A DNA stretch of 64,000 nt from Oscheius tipulae (taxonomy: Eukaryota > Nematoda > Chromadorea > Rhabditida > Rhabditidae), in the NCBI GenBank assembly GCA_037178975.1, contig JASJZH010000003.1:7626001-7690000 (forward strand), read 5' to 3'. Position 1 is the first letter of the stretch. Each line of letters opens with the position of its first letter. Under the pieces are notes generated by a model. The model worked only from the letters and a program-made list of their open reading frames with translations, had not been told where the DNA came from and did no database searches. The translations under genes and the position numbers were made by a program. Positions 37,309 through 47,202 of this stretch are shown in pieces.

Positions 37309-37732
37309 TCGCCTAACGGGTTCCATATTTCAATAGAATGGCCGCTACTTCGTTGTTAACATCAATTCGAGACTGTAGAGGAGTATTATTGTATTTGTTC
37401 GCACTATTAGGATTAGCGCCAGCATGTAAGAGAAGAGTTACAATGTCAACGTTTCCTTTAAGACTGGCAATATGCAGTGTTGACTGAAGAAAGATAAAGC
37501 GGGCGTCTACATTGGCTCCATATCGGATGAGGATTTTGACAAAATAGGAATGGTTTTATTTTGCAGCGTTATATAGTGCAGTTGAACCATCATTAGCAGT
37601 CGTGTTCGGATTAATACCATGTTCAAGGAGATAGGTGACGCAGTTTAATGCGATTTCTTTCGACAGCAAATGTAAAGGAGCGCACCCATCGTTATTCTGT
37701 GAAGAAACCAAAGCTTCTGTGCAAAGAAGCAC
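37309..37732 (-). pseudogene. Degenerate ankyrin tail, or last exon after a novel intron
   Basis: Continuing past the TAA of the long ankyrin frame, the same frame encodes four to five more ankyrin repeats (NNDGCAPLHLL, LLEHGINPNTTANDGSTAL, LHIASLKGNVDIVTLLLHAG, AAILLKYGTR, then TAG). The TAA and the 14 codons around it could be removed as a 45-nt in-frame intron (CAA|GTAGTTTAAG…TTCTTCACAG|AAT). However, a second in-frame TAA (AACGCTGCAAAATAA) is not explained. Decay is therefore the simpler reading. Confidence 0.55.
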
Positions 37733-40700
37733 TTAAACTACTTGATCGTGCCCATTTTGAGCAGCAAAATGCAGTGGGGTGTGGAGGTCATTGTCGTGAC
37801 TGTCGATAGTAGCTCCATGTTGAAGGAGAAACTTCACTATGTCAGCATGACCATTCGAAGCAGCAAAATGTAAAGGAGTCCGCCTATTTTTATCCTTTGA
37901 AGAAACCAAAGCTCCAGCCCCAAGAAGCACTTTCACTACTTGATCATGCAAATTTTGAGCAGCAAAGTGCAGTGGGGTGTGGAGGTCATTGTCACAACTG
38001 TCGATAGTAGCTCCATGTTGAAGAAGAAACTTCACCATACCAACATTACCATTCCAGGCAGCAAGGTGAAGAGGAGTCCGCTCATATTTATTCTTTGTAG
38101 AGACCGAAGCTCCGGTGCAAAGAAGCACTTTCACTACTTGATCGTGTCCATTTTGAGTAGCAAAGTGCAGTGGGGTGTAGAGGTCATGGTCACGACTGTC
38201 GATAGTAGCTCCATGTTGAAGGAGAAGCTTCACCATACCAACATGACCTTTTTTGGCAGCAAAATGTAAAGGAGTCCACCCATTTTTATCCTTTGAAGAG
38301 ACCGAAGCTCTGGTGCCAAGAAGCACTTTCACTACTTGATCGTGCCCATTTTGAGAAGCTAAGTGCAGTGGGGTGTGGAGGTCATTGTCGTGATTGTCGA
38401 TAGTAGCTCCATGTTGAAGGAGAAACTTCACCATGTCAGCATGACCATTCGAAGCAGCAAGGTGAATAGGAGTACGGTTCACAAAAGTAACGGCGTCAAT
38501 CGGCGCGCTTTGCGTAAGCAGGGTTCTGGCACTCTCAGTGTGATTATGCCAAACAGCAAAATGCAAAGCAGTCCACCCATCATCATCTTTTGAAGAGACC
38601 AAAGCTCCAGCTCCAAGAAGCATGTCCACTACTTGATCGTGTCCCTCTTGAGCAGCACTGTGCAGTGGGGTGTTGAGGTCGTTGTCGTGACTGTCGATAG
38701 TAGCTCCATGTTGAAGGAGAAACTTCGCCATGTCCACGTGACCATTCGAGGCAGCAAGGTGAAGAGGAGTACTGCCGAACTTATTGACGGTATCTATCGG
38801 CGCATGATGCTTGAGCAGGGTTCTGGCACTTTCTATGTGATTTTTGGTAGCAGCAAAATGCAATGCTGTCCACCCATCATCATCTTTTGAAAAGACCAAA
38901 GCTCCAGCCCCAAGAAGCACATCCACTACTTGATCGTGTCCTTCTTGAGCAGCACTGTGCAGTGGGGTGTATAGGTCATTGTCACGACTGTCGATAGTAG
39001 CTCCATGTTGAAGGAGAAGCTTCACCATGTCAACATGACCATTCCAGGCACCACGGTGAAGAGGAGTACTACCGAATTCATTGACGGTATCTATAGGCGC
39101 AAGATGCTTGAGCAGGGTTCTGGCACTCTCAGTTTGATTATGCCAAACAGCAAAAAGTAAAGGAGTCCGCCCATTTTTATCCTTTGAAAAGACCGAAGCT
39201 CCGGTGCCAAGAAGCATTTTCACTACTTGGCCGTGCCCATTTTGAGAAGCTAAGTGCAGTGGGGTGTAGAGGTCATTGTCGCGACTGTCGATAGCAGCTC
39301 CATGTTGAAGGAGAAGCTTCACCATGTCAACATGACCATTCCAGGCACCACGGTGAAGAGGAGTACTACCGAATTCATTGACGGTATCTATAGGCGCAAG
39401 ATGCTTGAGCAGGGTTCTGGCACTCTCAGTTTGATTATGCCAAACAGCAAAAAGTAAAGGAGTCCGCCCATTTTTATCCTTTGAAAAGACCGAAGCTCCG
39501 GTGCCAAGAAGCATTTTCACTACTTGGCCGTGCCCATTTTGAGAAGCTAAGTGCAGTGGGGTGTAGAGGTCATTGTCGCGACTGTCGATAGCAGCTCCAT
39601 GTTGAAGGAGAAACTTCACCATGTCAACATGACCATTCGAGGCAGCAAGGTGAAAAGGAGTACGGTTCACAAGAGTAACGGTTTCAATCGGCGCGCTATG
39701 CTTGAGCAGGGTTCTGGCACTCTCAGTGTGATTATGCCAAACAGCAAAATGCAAAGCAGTCCACCCATTTTTATCTTTTGAAGAGACCAAAGCTCCGGTA
39801 CCCTGAAGCACTTTCACTACTTGATCGTGTCCATTTTGAGTAGCAAAGTGCAGTGGGGTGTAGAGGTCATGGTCACGACTGTCGATAGTAGCTCCATGTT
39901 GAAGGAGAAGCTTCACCATACCAACATGACCTTTTTTGGCAGCAAAATGTAAAGGAGTCCACCCATTTTTATCCTTTGAAGAGACCGAAGCTCTGGTGCC
40001 AAGAAGCACTTTCACTACTTGATCGTGCCCATTTTGAGAAGCTAAGTGCAGTGGGGTGTAGAGGTCATTGTCGCGACTGTCGATAGCAGCTCCATGTTGA
40101 AGGAGAAGCTTCACCATGTCAACATGACCATTCCAGGCACCACGGTGAAGAGGAGTACTACCGAATTCATTGACGGTATCTATAGGCGCAAGATGCTTGA
40201 GCAGGGTTCTGGCACTCTCAGTTTGATTATGCCAAACAGCAAAAAGTAAAGGAGTCCGCCCATTTTTATCCTTTGAAAAGACCGAAGCTCCGGTGCCAAG
40301 AAGCATTTTCACTACTTGGCCGTGCCCATTTTGAGAAGCTAAGTGCAGTGGGGTGTAGAGGTCATTGTCGCGACTGTCGATAGCAGCTCCATGTTGAAGG
40401 AGAAACTTCACCATGTCAACATGACCATTCGAGGCAGCAAGGTGAAAAGGAGTACGGTTCACAAGAGTAACGGTTTCAATCGGCGCGCTATGCTTGAGCA
40501 GGGTTCTGGCACTCTCAGTGTGATTATGCCAAACAGCAAAATGCAAAGCAGTCCACCCATTTTTATCTTTTGAAGAGACCAAAGCTCCGGTACCCTGAAG
40601 CACTTTCACTACTTGATCGTGCCCCTCTTCTGCAGCATGATGAAGTGGGGTGTTGAGGTCGTTGTCGCGACTGTCGATAGTAGCTCCATGTTGAAGGAGA

Positions 40701-41053
40701 AGCTTCACCATGCCAACATGACCTTTTTTGGCAGCAAAGTGAAGAGGAGTACTGCCGAACTCATTGACGGTATCTATCAGCGCAAGATGCTTGAGCAGGG
40801 TTCTGGCACTTTCAATGTGGTTGTTGGTAGCAGCAAAATGCAAAGCGGTCCACCCATTATCATCTTTTGAAGAGACCAAAGCTCCTGCCTCAAGAAGCAC
40901 GTCCACTACTTGATCATGTCCCTCTTGAGCAGCACAGTGCAGTGGAGTGGCTTGATCGTTATCTTCACTGTCGACGATAGCTCCATGTTGGAGGAGAAAC
41001 TTCACCTCGTCAACATGACCTTTTTGCGCAGCGAAGTGGATAGGGGTACGGTT
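37733..41053 (-). CDS. Very long ankyrin-repeat protein
   Basis: One uninterrupted exon of about 1100 codons follows a CTTTCAG acceptor at 41056-41054. It encodes about 33 ankyrin repeats of 33 residues, each close to TPLHFAAxNGHxxMVKLLLQHGA. Repeats come in two alternating flavours (GHVDMVKLLLQHGATIDS, GHDQVVKVLLGTGASVSS) plus one with SARTLLKHLAPIDTVNEFG. Blocks of 99 residues and one of 264 residues are repeated almost exactly, showing recent internal duplication. Ankyrin arrays bind protein partners; nothing in the sequence tells which. Upstream, between 41060 and 41730, there are weaker coding-looking stretches, so it may be the C-terminal part of the kinase gene at 41728-43248. No signal peptide or membrane segment is present in the exon. 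Confidence 0.85.
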   Translation of the reverse strand, partial: NRTPIHFAAQKGHVDEVKFLLQHGAIVDSEDNDQATPLHCAAQEGHDQVVDVLLEAGALVSSKDDNGWTALHFAATNNHIESARTLLKHLALIDTVNEFGSTPLHFAAKKGHVGMVKLLLQHGATIDSRDNDLNTPLHHAAEEGHDQVVKVLQGTGALVSSKDKNGWTALHFAVWHNHTESARTLLKHSAPIETVTLVNRTPFHLAASNGHVDMVKFLLQHGAAIDSRDNDLYTPLHLASQNGHGQVVKMLLGTGASVFSKDKNGRTPLLFAVWHNQTESARTLLKHLAPIDTVNEFGSTPLHRGAWNGHVDMVKLLLQHGAAIDSRDNDLYTPLHLASQNGHDQVVKVLLGTRASVSSKDKNGWTPLHFAAKKGHVGMVKLLLQHGATIDSRDHDLYTPLHFATQNGHDQVVKVLQGTGALVSSKDKNGWTALHFAVWHNHTESARTLLKHSAPIETVTLVNRTPFHLAASNGHVDMVKFLLQHGAAIDSRDNDLYTPLHLASQNGHGQVVKMLLGTGASVFSKDKNGRTPLLFAVWHNQTESARTLLKHLAPIDTVNEFGSTPLHRGAWNGHVDMVKLLLQHGAAIDSRDNDLYTPLHLASQNGHGQVVKMLLGTGASVFSKDKNGRTPLLFAVWHNQTESARTLLKHLAPIDTVNEFGSTPLHRGAWNGHVDMVKLLLQHGATIDSRDNDLYTPLHSAAQEGHDQVVDVLLGAGALVFSKDDDGWTALHFAATKNHIESARTLLKHHAPIDTVNKFGSTPLHLAASNGHVDMAKFLLQHGATIDSHDNDLNTPLHSAAQEGHDQVVDMLLGAGALVSSKDDDGWTALHFAVWHNHTESARTLLTQSAPIDAVTFVNRTPIHLAASNGHADMVKFLLQHGATIDNHDNDLHTPLHLASQNGHDQVVKVLLGTRASVSSKDKNGWTPLHFAAKKGHVGMVKLLLQHGATIDSRDHDLYTPLHFATQNGHDQVVKVLLCTGASVSTKNKYERTPLHLAAWNGNVGMVKFLLQHGATIDSCDNDLHTPLHFAAQNLHDQVVKVLLGAGALVSSKDKNRRTPLHFAASNGHADIVKFLLQHGATIDSHDNDLHTPLHFAAQNGHDQVV
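39040..40630 (-). repeat. 792-bp tandem duplication inside the ankyrin exon
   Basis: 39254-39457 recurs exactly as 40046-40249 and 39551-39781 as 40343-40573, a shift of 792 bp, equal to eight ankyrin repeats. Within it a 297-bp (three-repeat) unit also recurs. The limits given are approximate. The near-perfect identity means recent unequal exchange, and also a risk of assembly error. Confidence 0.85.
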
Positions 41054-41727
41054 CTGAAAGCGAGTGTCTGACTACAAAGTCATTGGCGCGATTCTACCGC
41101 GTTTTTAAGTCAGTTCAAACCATTTTATTTTTAAGTTCAAGGCAATTGTTTTTTGCCCGGTAAGGTCGACGTTTGTAGTTCTTTTTGCATAAAAATCCTC
41201 CATTATAACAACTATAACGAACAAGGAAAACTTGAATACAATGGAAATGAGCTGCGAAATCGAATAAGACTCGCGTAATCGCCAATAATCGCCAAACCCA
41301 TTTTCTTTTTTTTGAATTAATTTTAGCATGCTCTCCAAAATAAGTAGCATTCGAAATCAGGTAATCATCTATAAAACGGTAGAAAACCCAATTTTAGCAG
41401 TTTTTAGTCGCTTCCGCCAATTTTTCCAAACTGCGCACCAACTGTGCGCGCATGGGGCGCAATTGCCGGACACTCGCTTTAACTACGTCTGCTTGCTGCC
41501 TTACCATATGAGATGTTTTAAAGTAATGATCCTGGCCACAATAATCTATAATACGGATCCTGGAAAGCATACTGTCATCTATATACGTATACCACTGTAG
41601 CTCAAAATCGTGGAAACTCTGAAATCTTCGTTGACAGTAGCATTTATCTTTGACCAACAGATCCTATTCCATCGATGAGCAATTCTTTGCTTACATAGTT
41701 GAGTGCTTTCCGATAATAGGCTCTTAC

Positions 41728-43248
41728 TGTTTCATGCCTTGTCATTAGGTAGACGAGAATTATATTCAAGAAGTACTCTATTTTCGTGCTCCAATACAAT
41801 GTGTATAGCCTCTGTGTCGAGAAGGGATTGTCAGGAATTTTCTGAAAAGAAAACTATTCAACTTCGTAAGTCGAACAGTCTGAAAAATACAGACACAGAA
41901 TTTTCAACAGTTTGACAGCAAAAAAGACGTTACCTCCATTGCTTGCTGCAGAGCTACAACAAAATCCATGAGACACCGTTCTGATGGGTTTTCTTGCCAG
42001 GACCTCAATTTAAATGAAAGAAAAGGAAAAAGTTTCTTACATTTCAATCACCTCTTGAATTTGCGGATCCCAAATAAATTTGTCCATGCAGGGACGCAGT
42101 CCTTCCGTAACTTTGCTGCAGAGCTCGGCTATTGTCCATTCTTTGTCGAAAGGCGACCTTGGACATTTAGCTATTTTCAAAATGAATGCATACTGTCGGT
42201 AGAGTATCTCCCAGAATGTTATACCGATTGAATAAATGTCGCACTGACGCAAATCGAGTGTATTTCTATCGTTTTTCGCGAACAATTCCGGCGCCATGTA
42301 CATGTAAGTTGCTCTTCTGTAAATGTATTTTTGCAACAAAAAAAAAATAGTTTGCTCAACCTGCCAGTTAATTCCGAGAATTTCAAGTTTTTCGAATGCC
42401 CAAAGTCTGCAATTTTTAAGCATGTCTGCGTAGAATCCAATAGCAAACTAAACATATAGGATAACAGTGCCGCCCATCTCTGTCTCTCTGTCCTTCTGTC
42501 TTTCTTTCTCTTTGTCTCTCTCTCTTGCCTACTTCAAAGGTTTCAAATCCAGATGAGCAATTTCCTTCATATGTAAATAGACCACGCCAAAAACTATTTG
42601 GAGCATCCAAAAGTAGGCCTGTGCAGGTTCATAACGCTGGTCAGAGTAAATTGCTAAAAATATAATGTATTGTTGAATCTCACCAAGCTACCATCGTCCA
42701 GGGTTCCGCCACTCATAAACTCCATCACATATCCATGTTGCTGCAAAATGGGAGCATGAGGATTGAACCCCTCATAGGTGCCGAAGACCTTCACAAAATT
42801 CAAATGTTGTCCACTCTAAAGTAGTAATAAAAGATAGACAGGATCTATACCAGGCTCAAGAGCTTTTTCGCTTCCTTCCTCGAGTTCTCGTCAAACTTGT
42901 GAAAGATTTTAACGCAAACAAATCTTAAATATTAATTTGAACTTTTGCAGAATGCAAACTCACCCTAAATCTGTTATTATGGCCGTATAAACGCCACCTT
43001 CTCTTCCGTGGTTCAATGGGTGTAAGTCGGAAACGTTCTCCCCGAACCGGAAGATAGATAAAGGAGCGACAACACTGTCCTCATCTGAAATGCTGGATTA
43101 ACGACTTCTTGTCCCTTATCATCCCAAGTTTGAATAACATTATTGATCCGATCTGTCTCAGCGGATGACTTCTTATCTAGTTGCATCCCTGTAACAGGCC
43201 CAAATCACGATACTTTGGTGCTGGCGGCATTACGTCAATTTCCTCCAT
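41728..43248 (-). CDS. Protein kinase, non-RD type, possibly fused to ankyrins
   Basis: Start MEEIDVMPPAPKYRD at 43248. In-phase exons encode a whole kinase domain: glycine loop GREGGVYTA, lysine in FVCVKIF, VMEFMSGGTLDD, catalytic loop HLDLKPLNLLL, IADFGHSK, YMYMAPELF, CDIYSIGITFWEILY and WQENPSER. The last exon visible is 41728-41841 (KIPDNPFSTQRLY). HLD replaces the usual HRD, so it is a non-RD kinase with the catalytic Asp and Lys retained. General features suggest a tyrosine-kinase-like (TKL) Ser/Thr kinase. The acceptor before FVCVKIF is ATTTAAG. Ankyrin repeats on the same strand begin 0.7 kb downstream, as in RIPK4/ANKK1-type proteins, but I could not prove a splice between them. Its 5' flank resembles that of the second tandem GTPase gene. 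Confidence 0.75.
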
Positions 43249-43284
43249 TTTCCTCGTCAATTTTTTTTATCAAATAAACGGCCC

Positions 43285-43445
43285 TAAGGTGAAATTTGAC
43301 AACGAATCGATTGAGCACACTTAGAAATCGATTAAATGTATGTGTAGCCCCGGAAAATATAGATCAAGTATATTCAGGGAAGTTCGTTGCGGTACCTATT
43401 TGAAAGCGCTCCGTTTACCCGTTTACCATAACTAGACCGTCTCTT
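43285..43445 (-). promoter_or_regulatory. 5' flank of the kinase gene, shared block
   Basis: Counterpart of 35790-35950. The order of conserved words is the same relative to the following minus-strand gene. A run of A near 43450 ends the similarity. Confidence 0.6.
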
Positions 43446-43599
43446 TAAAAAAAAAACTCTTTCATTTGCAGTTAGTTCAATGTTACTGCATCATTAAGTT
43501 CGTATAAGAACATTGTATTTATGAAAAGTGGTTGTTGCATTTTAGGACCTTTAGAAAATTGCGTTCGTGTAATATCAAAGTACCAAAATCACTACAGTC

Positions 43600-44250
43600 G
43601 ATAGTAGCTCCATGTTCCAGGAGCAGCTTTACCATGTTAATAAACCATATAGGACAACATAATGCAAAGGAGTGAAGTTTAACTCACCCTCTTTGCCATT
43701 TATATCGACTCCTTTATCAATCAGCGATTGAGCCAATTCCACATTTCCCTGACGAACAGCAGTGTGAAGATCTACAATGTTGGAAATAGTGATCTTGCTG
43801 TCATCCGTTGTGTTCTTTTTCTTCGCATTGTCTTTCTCTTTGACTACCTCCAACTGCAGTAACTCTACTGCTGAAGTTTCCTTAAACGGTAGCTGTGGAG
43901 ATCGAATCGAATCTTGGTCACCACTCTTAAAACGTTTTCGAGGGACAGGATCGTTATCTTCATTGTCGACGATAGCTCCGCTCTTAAAACGTTTTTTGGA
44001 ATCTATTTTCTAAGCAGACCCACCTTATCCACGCTTTTCATAAAAGCTTCAAAGGCCTGTTGGACTTCTGGAGATTCAGCACTGATGAATCCCTTCAACA
44101 AAGGCCATTTCTTCTGTTCAATCAAGAAATCGACAACTGCTCGGCGAGGGTCAGGAAGGAGATCACGGAAGTTGGTGTATTCCTGAAAAAGGACATCTAG
44201 AAACAGTTGAATAACCTTCAGGCCTATATACCATCGCTTTTCAGGCAATG
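43600..44250 (-). pseudogene. Helical module joined to ankyrin repeats, broken
   Basis: From about 44185 down, the minus strand encodes EYTNFRDLLPDPRRAVVDF through EAFMKSVDK, a copy of the helical module found in the 19.8-kb GTPase gene. Then come KRFKSG repeats and an acidic/Lys-rich linker. Ankyrin repeats follow (VDLHTAVRQGNVELAQSLI, DINGKEGELNFTPLHYVVL). The frame is lost near 43635, after which NMVKLLLEHGATID continues in another frame. A stop after VDKVGLLRK must be spliced out for the parts to join. It is probably a decayed gene, or one with unusual small introns. Confidence 0.5.
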
Positions 44251-44295
44251 TTACGAAAAGAACCTTTTCTTATTTTTCAAAAATTTGATACATAC

Positions 44296-44365
44296 CATGA
44301 CAATGCCCGGCCTCTTCACTTCGTGTAAAATAGGAGTCAGTGTTTTGATGTCGCTGATCAATCTG
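44296..44365 (-). pseudogene. GTPase-tail exon remnant
   Basis: The minus strand encodes LISDIKTLTPILHEVKRPG followed by a GTATGT donor. This closely matches the LISHLKTLTPILQEVKTPG exon of the second tandem GTPase gene (about 34735-34805), including the donor and following bases. No GTPase domain lies upstream. It seems to be the leftover of a GTPase-helical-ankyrin gene. Confidence 0.6.
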
Positions 44366-44589
44366 AAACTTTGGAACTGCAGACTGTCTTTCTGTCTCTT
44401 TGTCTCTCTGTGTCTGTCTCCCTTTTTCTAATTTTTTTTGTAGTCTGTCGTATTGGAAACAGTACAAATTCTCAAAGCAATTTGCGCTTGCCCTAGCTGA
44501 CGAAAAAAAGAAGGGGTACGACTAAAAGGCTGCCTTATCAGCAAGCGTACAGAGCCAACAAGACAACTGATTATGATGTACCACGTCTG

Positions 44590-44920
44590 CCCATTTCACG
44601 GCAACATGGGGCGCGCGTTGTCCATCGCCAGGATGAAGTAGTGAACGTGCTACTTGGGGCCGGAGCTTCGGTCTCTTCAAAGGATAAAAATGGGTGGACT
44701 CCTTTACATTTTGCTGCTAAACCCAATCTCATTAAAAGTGCCAGGATCCTGCTCAAGCATCTTGCGCCGATAGATACCGTCAATGAATTCGGCAGTACTC
44801 CTCTTCACCTTGTTGCCTTGAATGGTCATGTTGACATGGTGAAGCTTCTCCTTCAACATGGAGCTACTATCGACAGCCGTGACAATGACCTCTGTAGCCC
44901 ACTGCACTTTTTATTACTAA
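44590..44920 (+). pseudogene. Ankyrin fragment in inverted orientation
   Basis: The plus strand reads DEVVNVLLGAGASVSSKDK, NGWTPLHFAAK, ARILLKHLAPIDTVNEFG and HVDMVKLLLQHGATIDS. These are about three repeats nearly identical to the long ankyrin gene, which is on the minus strand. Similarity ends abruptly at about 44915. No start signal or partner exons are visible. It is a recent inverted fragment, a minor parallel to the large palindrome. Confidence 0.7.
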
Positions 44921-45781
44921 CATCTTACAGGTGGGGGACAAACTGCCACAGGTGTGGGTAAAAATGTACTTTACAACAACAACAAAATTCCGTTACCGTG
45001 TGTCCAAACCTACAATAGGCCACGTACAAACACACACACACAGACACCGTTGTGTTTTAGTAAAAGAAACCAGCTGCCGGCGGTAGCTTCACAGCCCTTT
45101 GACCTTTGCTTAGAATTGACCACAGGCGGCTGCGCCGCTTCCCTAGTAGAAGTTTCTTCTACACCTTGCTTGTCCTCTAGTTTTTTGACATGAAATGACT
45201 TGCCAGCTTTTTTGGGTGTTAGTGTTGACATGCAATTGTGCGGACACCATGACAGACGGACGAATAAAGACGTCTTCGACGGCTTCGCCGTTCTTTTGCC
45301 ATCAGTTTACATTGGCGGCTGCGCCGCTTCGTAGTTACAGAAATCTCCCAGTGGCTTCACTGTGAAAAAAGCCAAGTTCTATAGCGCACCCAAAGTTGAC
45401 TTGTCAACCAATTTAGGCAATAACTGTTTTTGAACGACAAAACTTCTGGACAACTAATTGGCTCGCTTTTGTTTCGTGGCCACGGACAAACAAACAAACA
45501 GACAGGGTCTCCCACAGAAACCATCGCGCTTTAGATATAATAGAATTGCCGCTCGAAATACGGTAGGTTCGCGCCAAAGGGTTTCGTAGCCGGACACTCG
45601 CTTTAAGCAGTATGGCCATCGAAAATCGTTTCAGTAAGATGAACGTAACTACAGAAACACCATATTTTCCGAAGAAAGAACCACTCTTCAGGTAGAAGAT
45701 TGTTCTGAGAAATAAGGAAGTAGTAGCTCACTTCTATTTTATTAGGCGAATTTTCCTCCGAGCAAATCATATTGTTAACAG
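44921..45781. other. Repeat-rich intergenic gap
   Basis: Contains GGCGGCTGCGCCGCTTC motifs at about 45125 and 45314, GACGGCTTCGCCG at 45278, and repeat C (45434-45560). Repeat C has ACAAAACTTCTGGACA, GGCTCGCTTTTG and CGGACAAACAAA. Related stretches occur at 7895-8005, 52235-52325 (reverse) and 63945-64000. CCGGACACTCGCTTTAA occurs at 45590 and 41466. No gene is seen. Confidence 0.5.
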
Positions 45782-46393
45782 TTAAGCCTCAATGCTATCC
45801 GCCTTCCACCCATTTTCATCTATGCCATGTTGGCTTTCACCGGTCTAACTTTTGCGCTAGCCCTTCCTTCCACAATTTTTACAGCTGCACTAATATGGAT
45901 TACTTTGAATAAGAGCCCCTCCACTATGAGTCACTACAAATATGTAATTATCGGCACTAGTGTAAGTGTCACAGAAGTTCTCGAAATAAATGAACACAGC
46001 TTTCTTTCTACCAATTCGATTTTATCGACTGTCTAATTTTATGCCCAACAATTATCAATAAAGCAGTATCTTTTGAATATCGTGGCTTAATGGGAGTTCT
46101 ATTTCCTGCTTCTGGGAATATTGCTTTGGTTAGTGAATTTTATATGCTTTTATTGTTGCCTCGTTTCAGTTTATCTATTGTGTCAGTATACTTCTATCTG
46201 GTCTCTCTTTGGTTTTTAGTTTTGTTTGGCGAGAGTATGCTCTTTTGGGCTTCCCAAAGACACATCTAAGTGTCATTCTGACTGCTGTACAAATAGGAAC
46301 AGTGACTATTTTATGCATAGGGTTATATCCCATGCTCAGCGAAGCAACCTTGACAATCTCTAGTTATCATCGCTTTCTGGAAGCGGTAAGCAA

Positions 46394-46434
<41 letters not shown>

Positions 46435-47026
46435 GAAGCAGTATAATTTTAGTCGAAAATACCCTACAATTCAAACTACGCCCTTTGGGCGGTGACTGAT
46501 GAAAATATGCAGCCGTTCAGAATTTTTTGCGTTTACGTGGTCGTGGTTGCCTTAGCCTGTTTTACTCTTATTTTAAAAGCAATTGTTCGTGTATGTTAGT
46601 TTCTGTTTAAAAATTTATTCCGGCTTAGATTCAAACAGAAATAAGAAACAATCGCAACTTGAGCGAGAACACTATTCGCCTTCATAAAATGCTGCTGAAG
46701 TCACTGATTTTTCAAATTTTGAATCCGATTGTGCTTTTTGTAATTCCAGTGCTGCTTATGATGGCAACCACCTTCAATCAGGGGCTGATAGCGAGGTTTG
46801 GAGAAGATATCGGTTTGTAGTTTGTTCATTTTCTTGGATATTGCAGTTTTTAGCTGCTCCTATACTTTCACAAATTGGAGCAGTTTTGATCACAATCCCT
46901 TCTTTTTTCACTGCTGTACACATATGTACAGTTTTCTACTTTACCACACCCTACAGAATATTCATCGGACAGCTTTTAAAGAAAAGGAGATTAACTTCTC
47001 CAGTAAGCTCGGTAAACAGTTTCTAA
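45782..47026 (+). CDS. Nematode chemoreceptor-type 7TM protein (srh/str-like)
   Basis: Exons encode successive hydrophobic segments: RLPPIFIYAMLAFTG, a WLVN-type segment near 46100, FIYCVSILLSGLSLVFSF (from about 46170), FRIFCVYVVVVALACFTLIL (46510-46590), then a cytoplasmic piece IQTEIRNNRNLSENTIRLHK. Two last segments follow (MLLKSLIFQILNPIVLF and IGAVLITIPSFFTAV), then TTPYRIFIGQLLKKRR before the stop. The LHKMLLKSLIFQ and TTPYR signatures fit nematode serpentine chemoreceptors. The N-terminal start is unclear; an acceptor lies at 45781. One intron contains a 35-base T run. A stop-prone piece around 46440-46500 leaves the middle uncertain. Confidence 0.65.
46398..46432 (+). repeat. Poly-T tract
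   Basis: An unbroken run of about 35 T just after a GTAAGC donor, ending TTAG, in an intron of the chemoreceptor-like gene. It could serve as the polypyrimidine tract of the acceptor. Confidence 0.95.
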
Positions 47027-47202
47027 AAAAAAGATCTGCTTAGACAATTCCATCTATAAGAGAGGCATCGGAAACAGTTTTTGAGAAAAGAAAATAGAAG
47101 ATCGAAGACTGTACAATATTTACATATCGTTATGATCCAAATTGCGCGGCACTTTGAAAGCTCGTTAATGACTTTTGGCTAGAAATGAAAACGATTCATT
47201 TT

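Noticed and set aside
37940-40870. Plus-strand frames of 67-109 codons opposite the ankyrin exon
   Set aside because: Their regular recurrence follows the ankyrin repeat period; they are antisense shadows.
37733-41005. Regular spaced repeats resembling an array (CRISPR-like)
   Set aside because: The period is 99 bp and codes for ankyrin repeats in one open frame in a eukaryotic genome.
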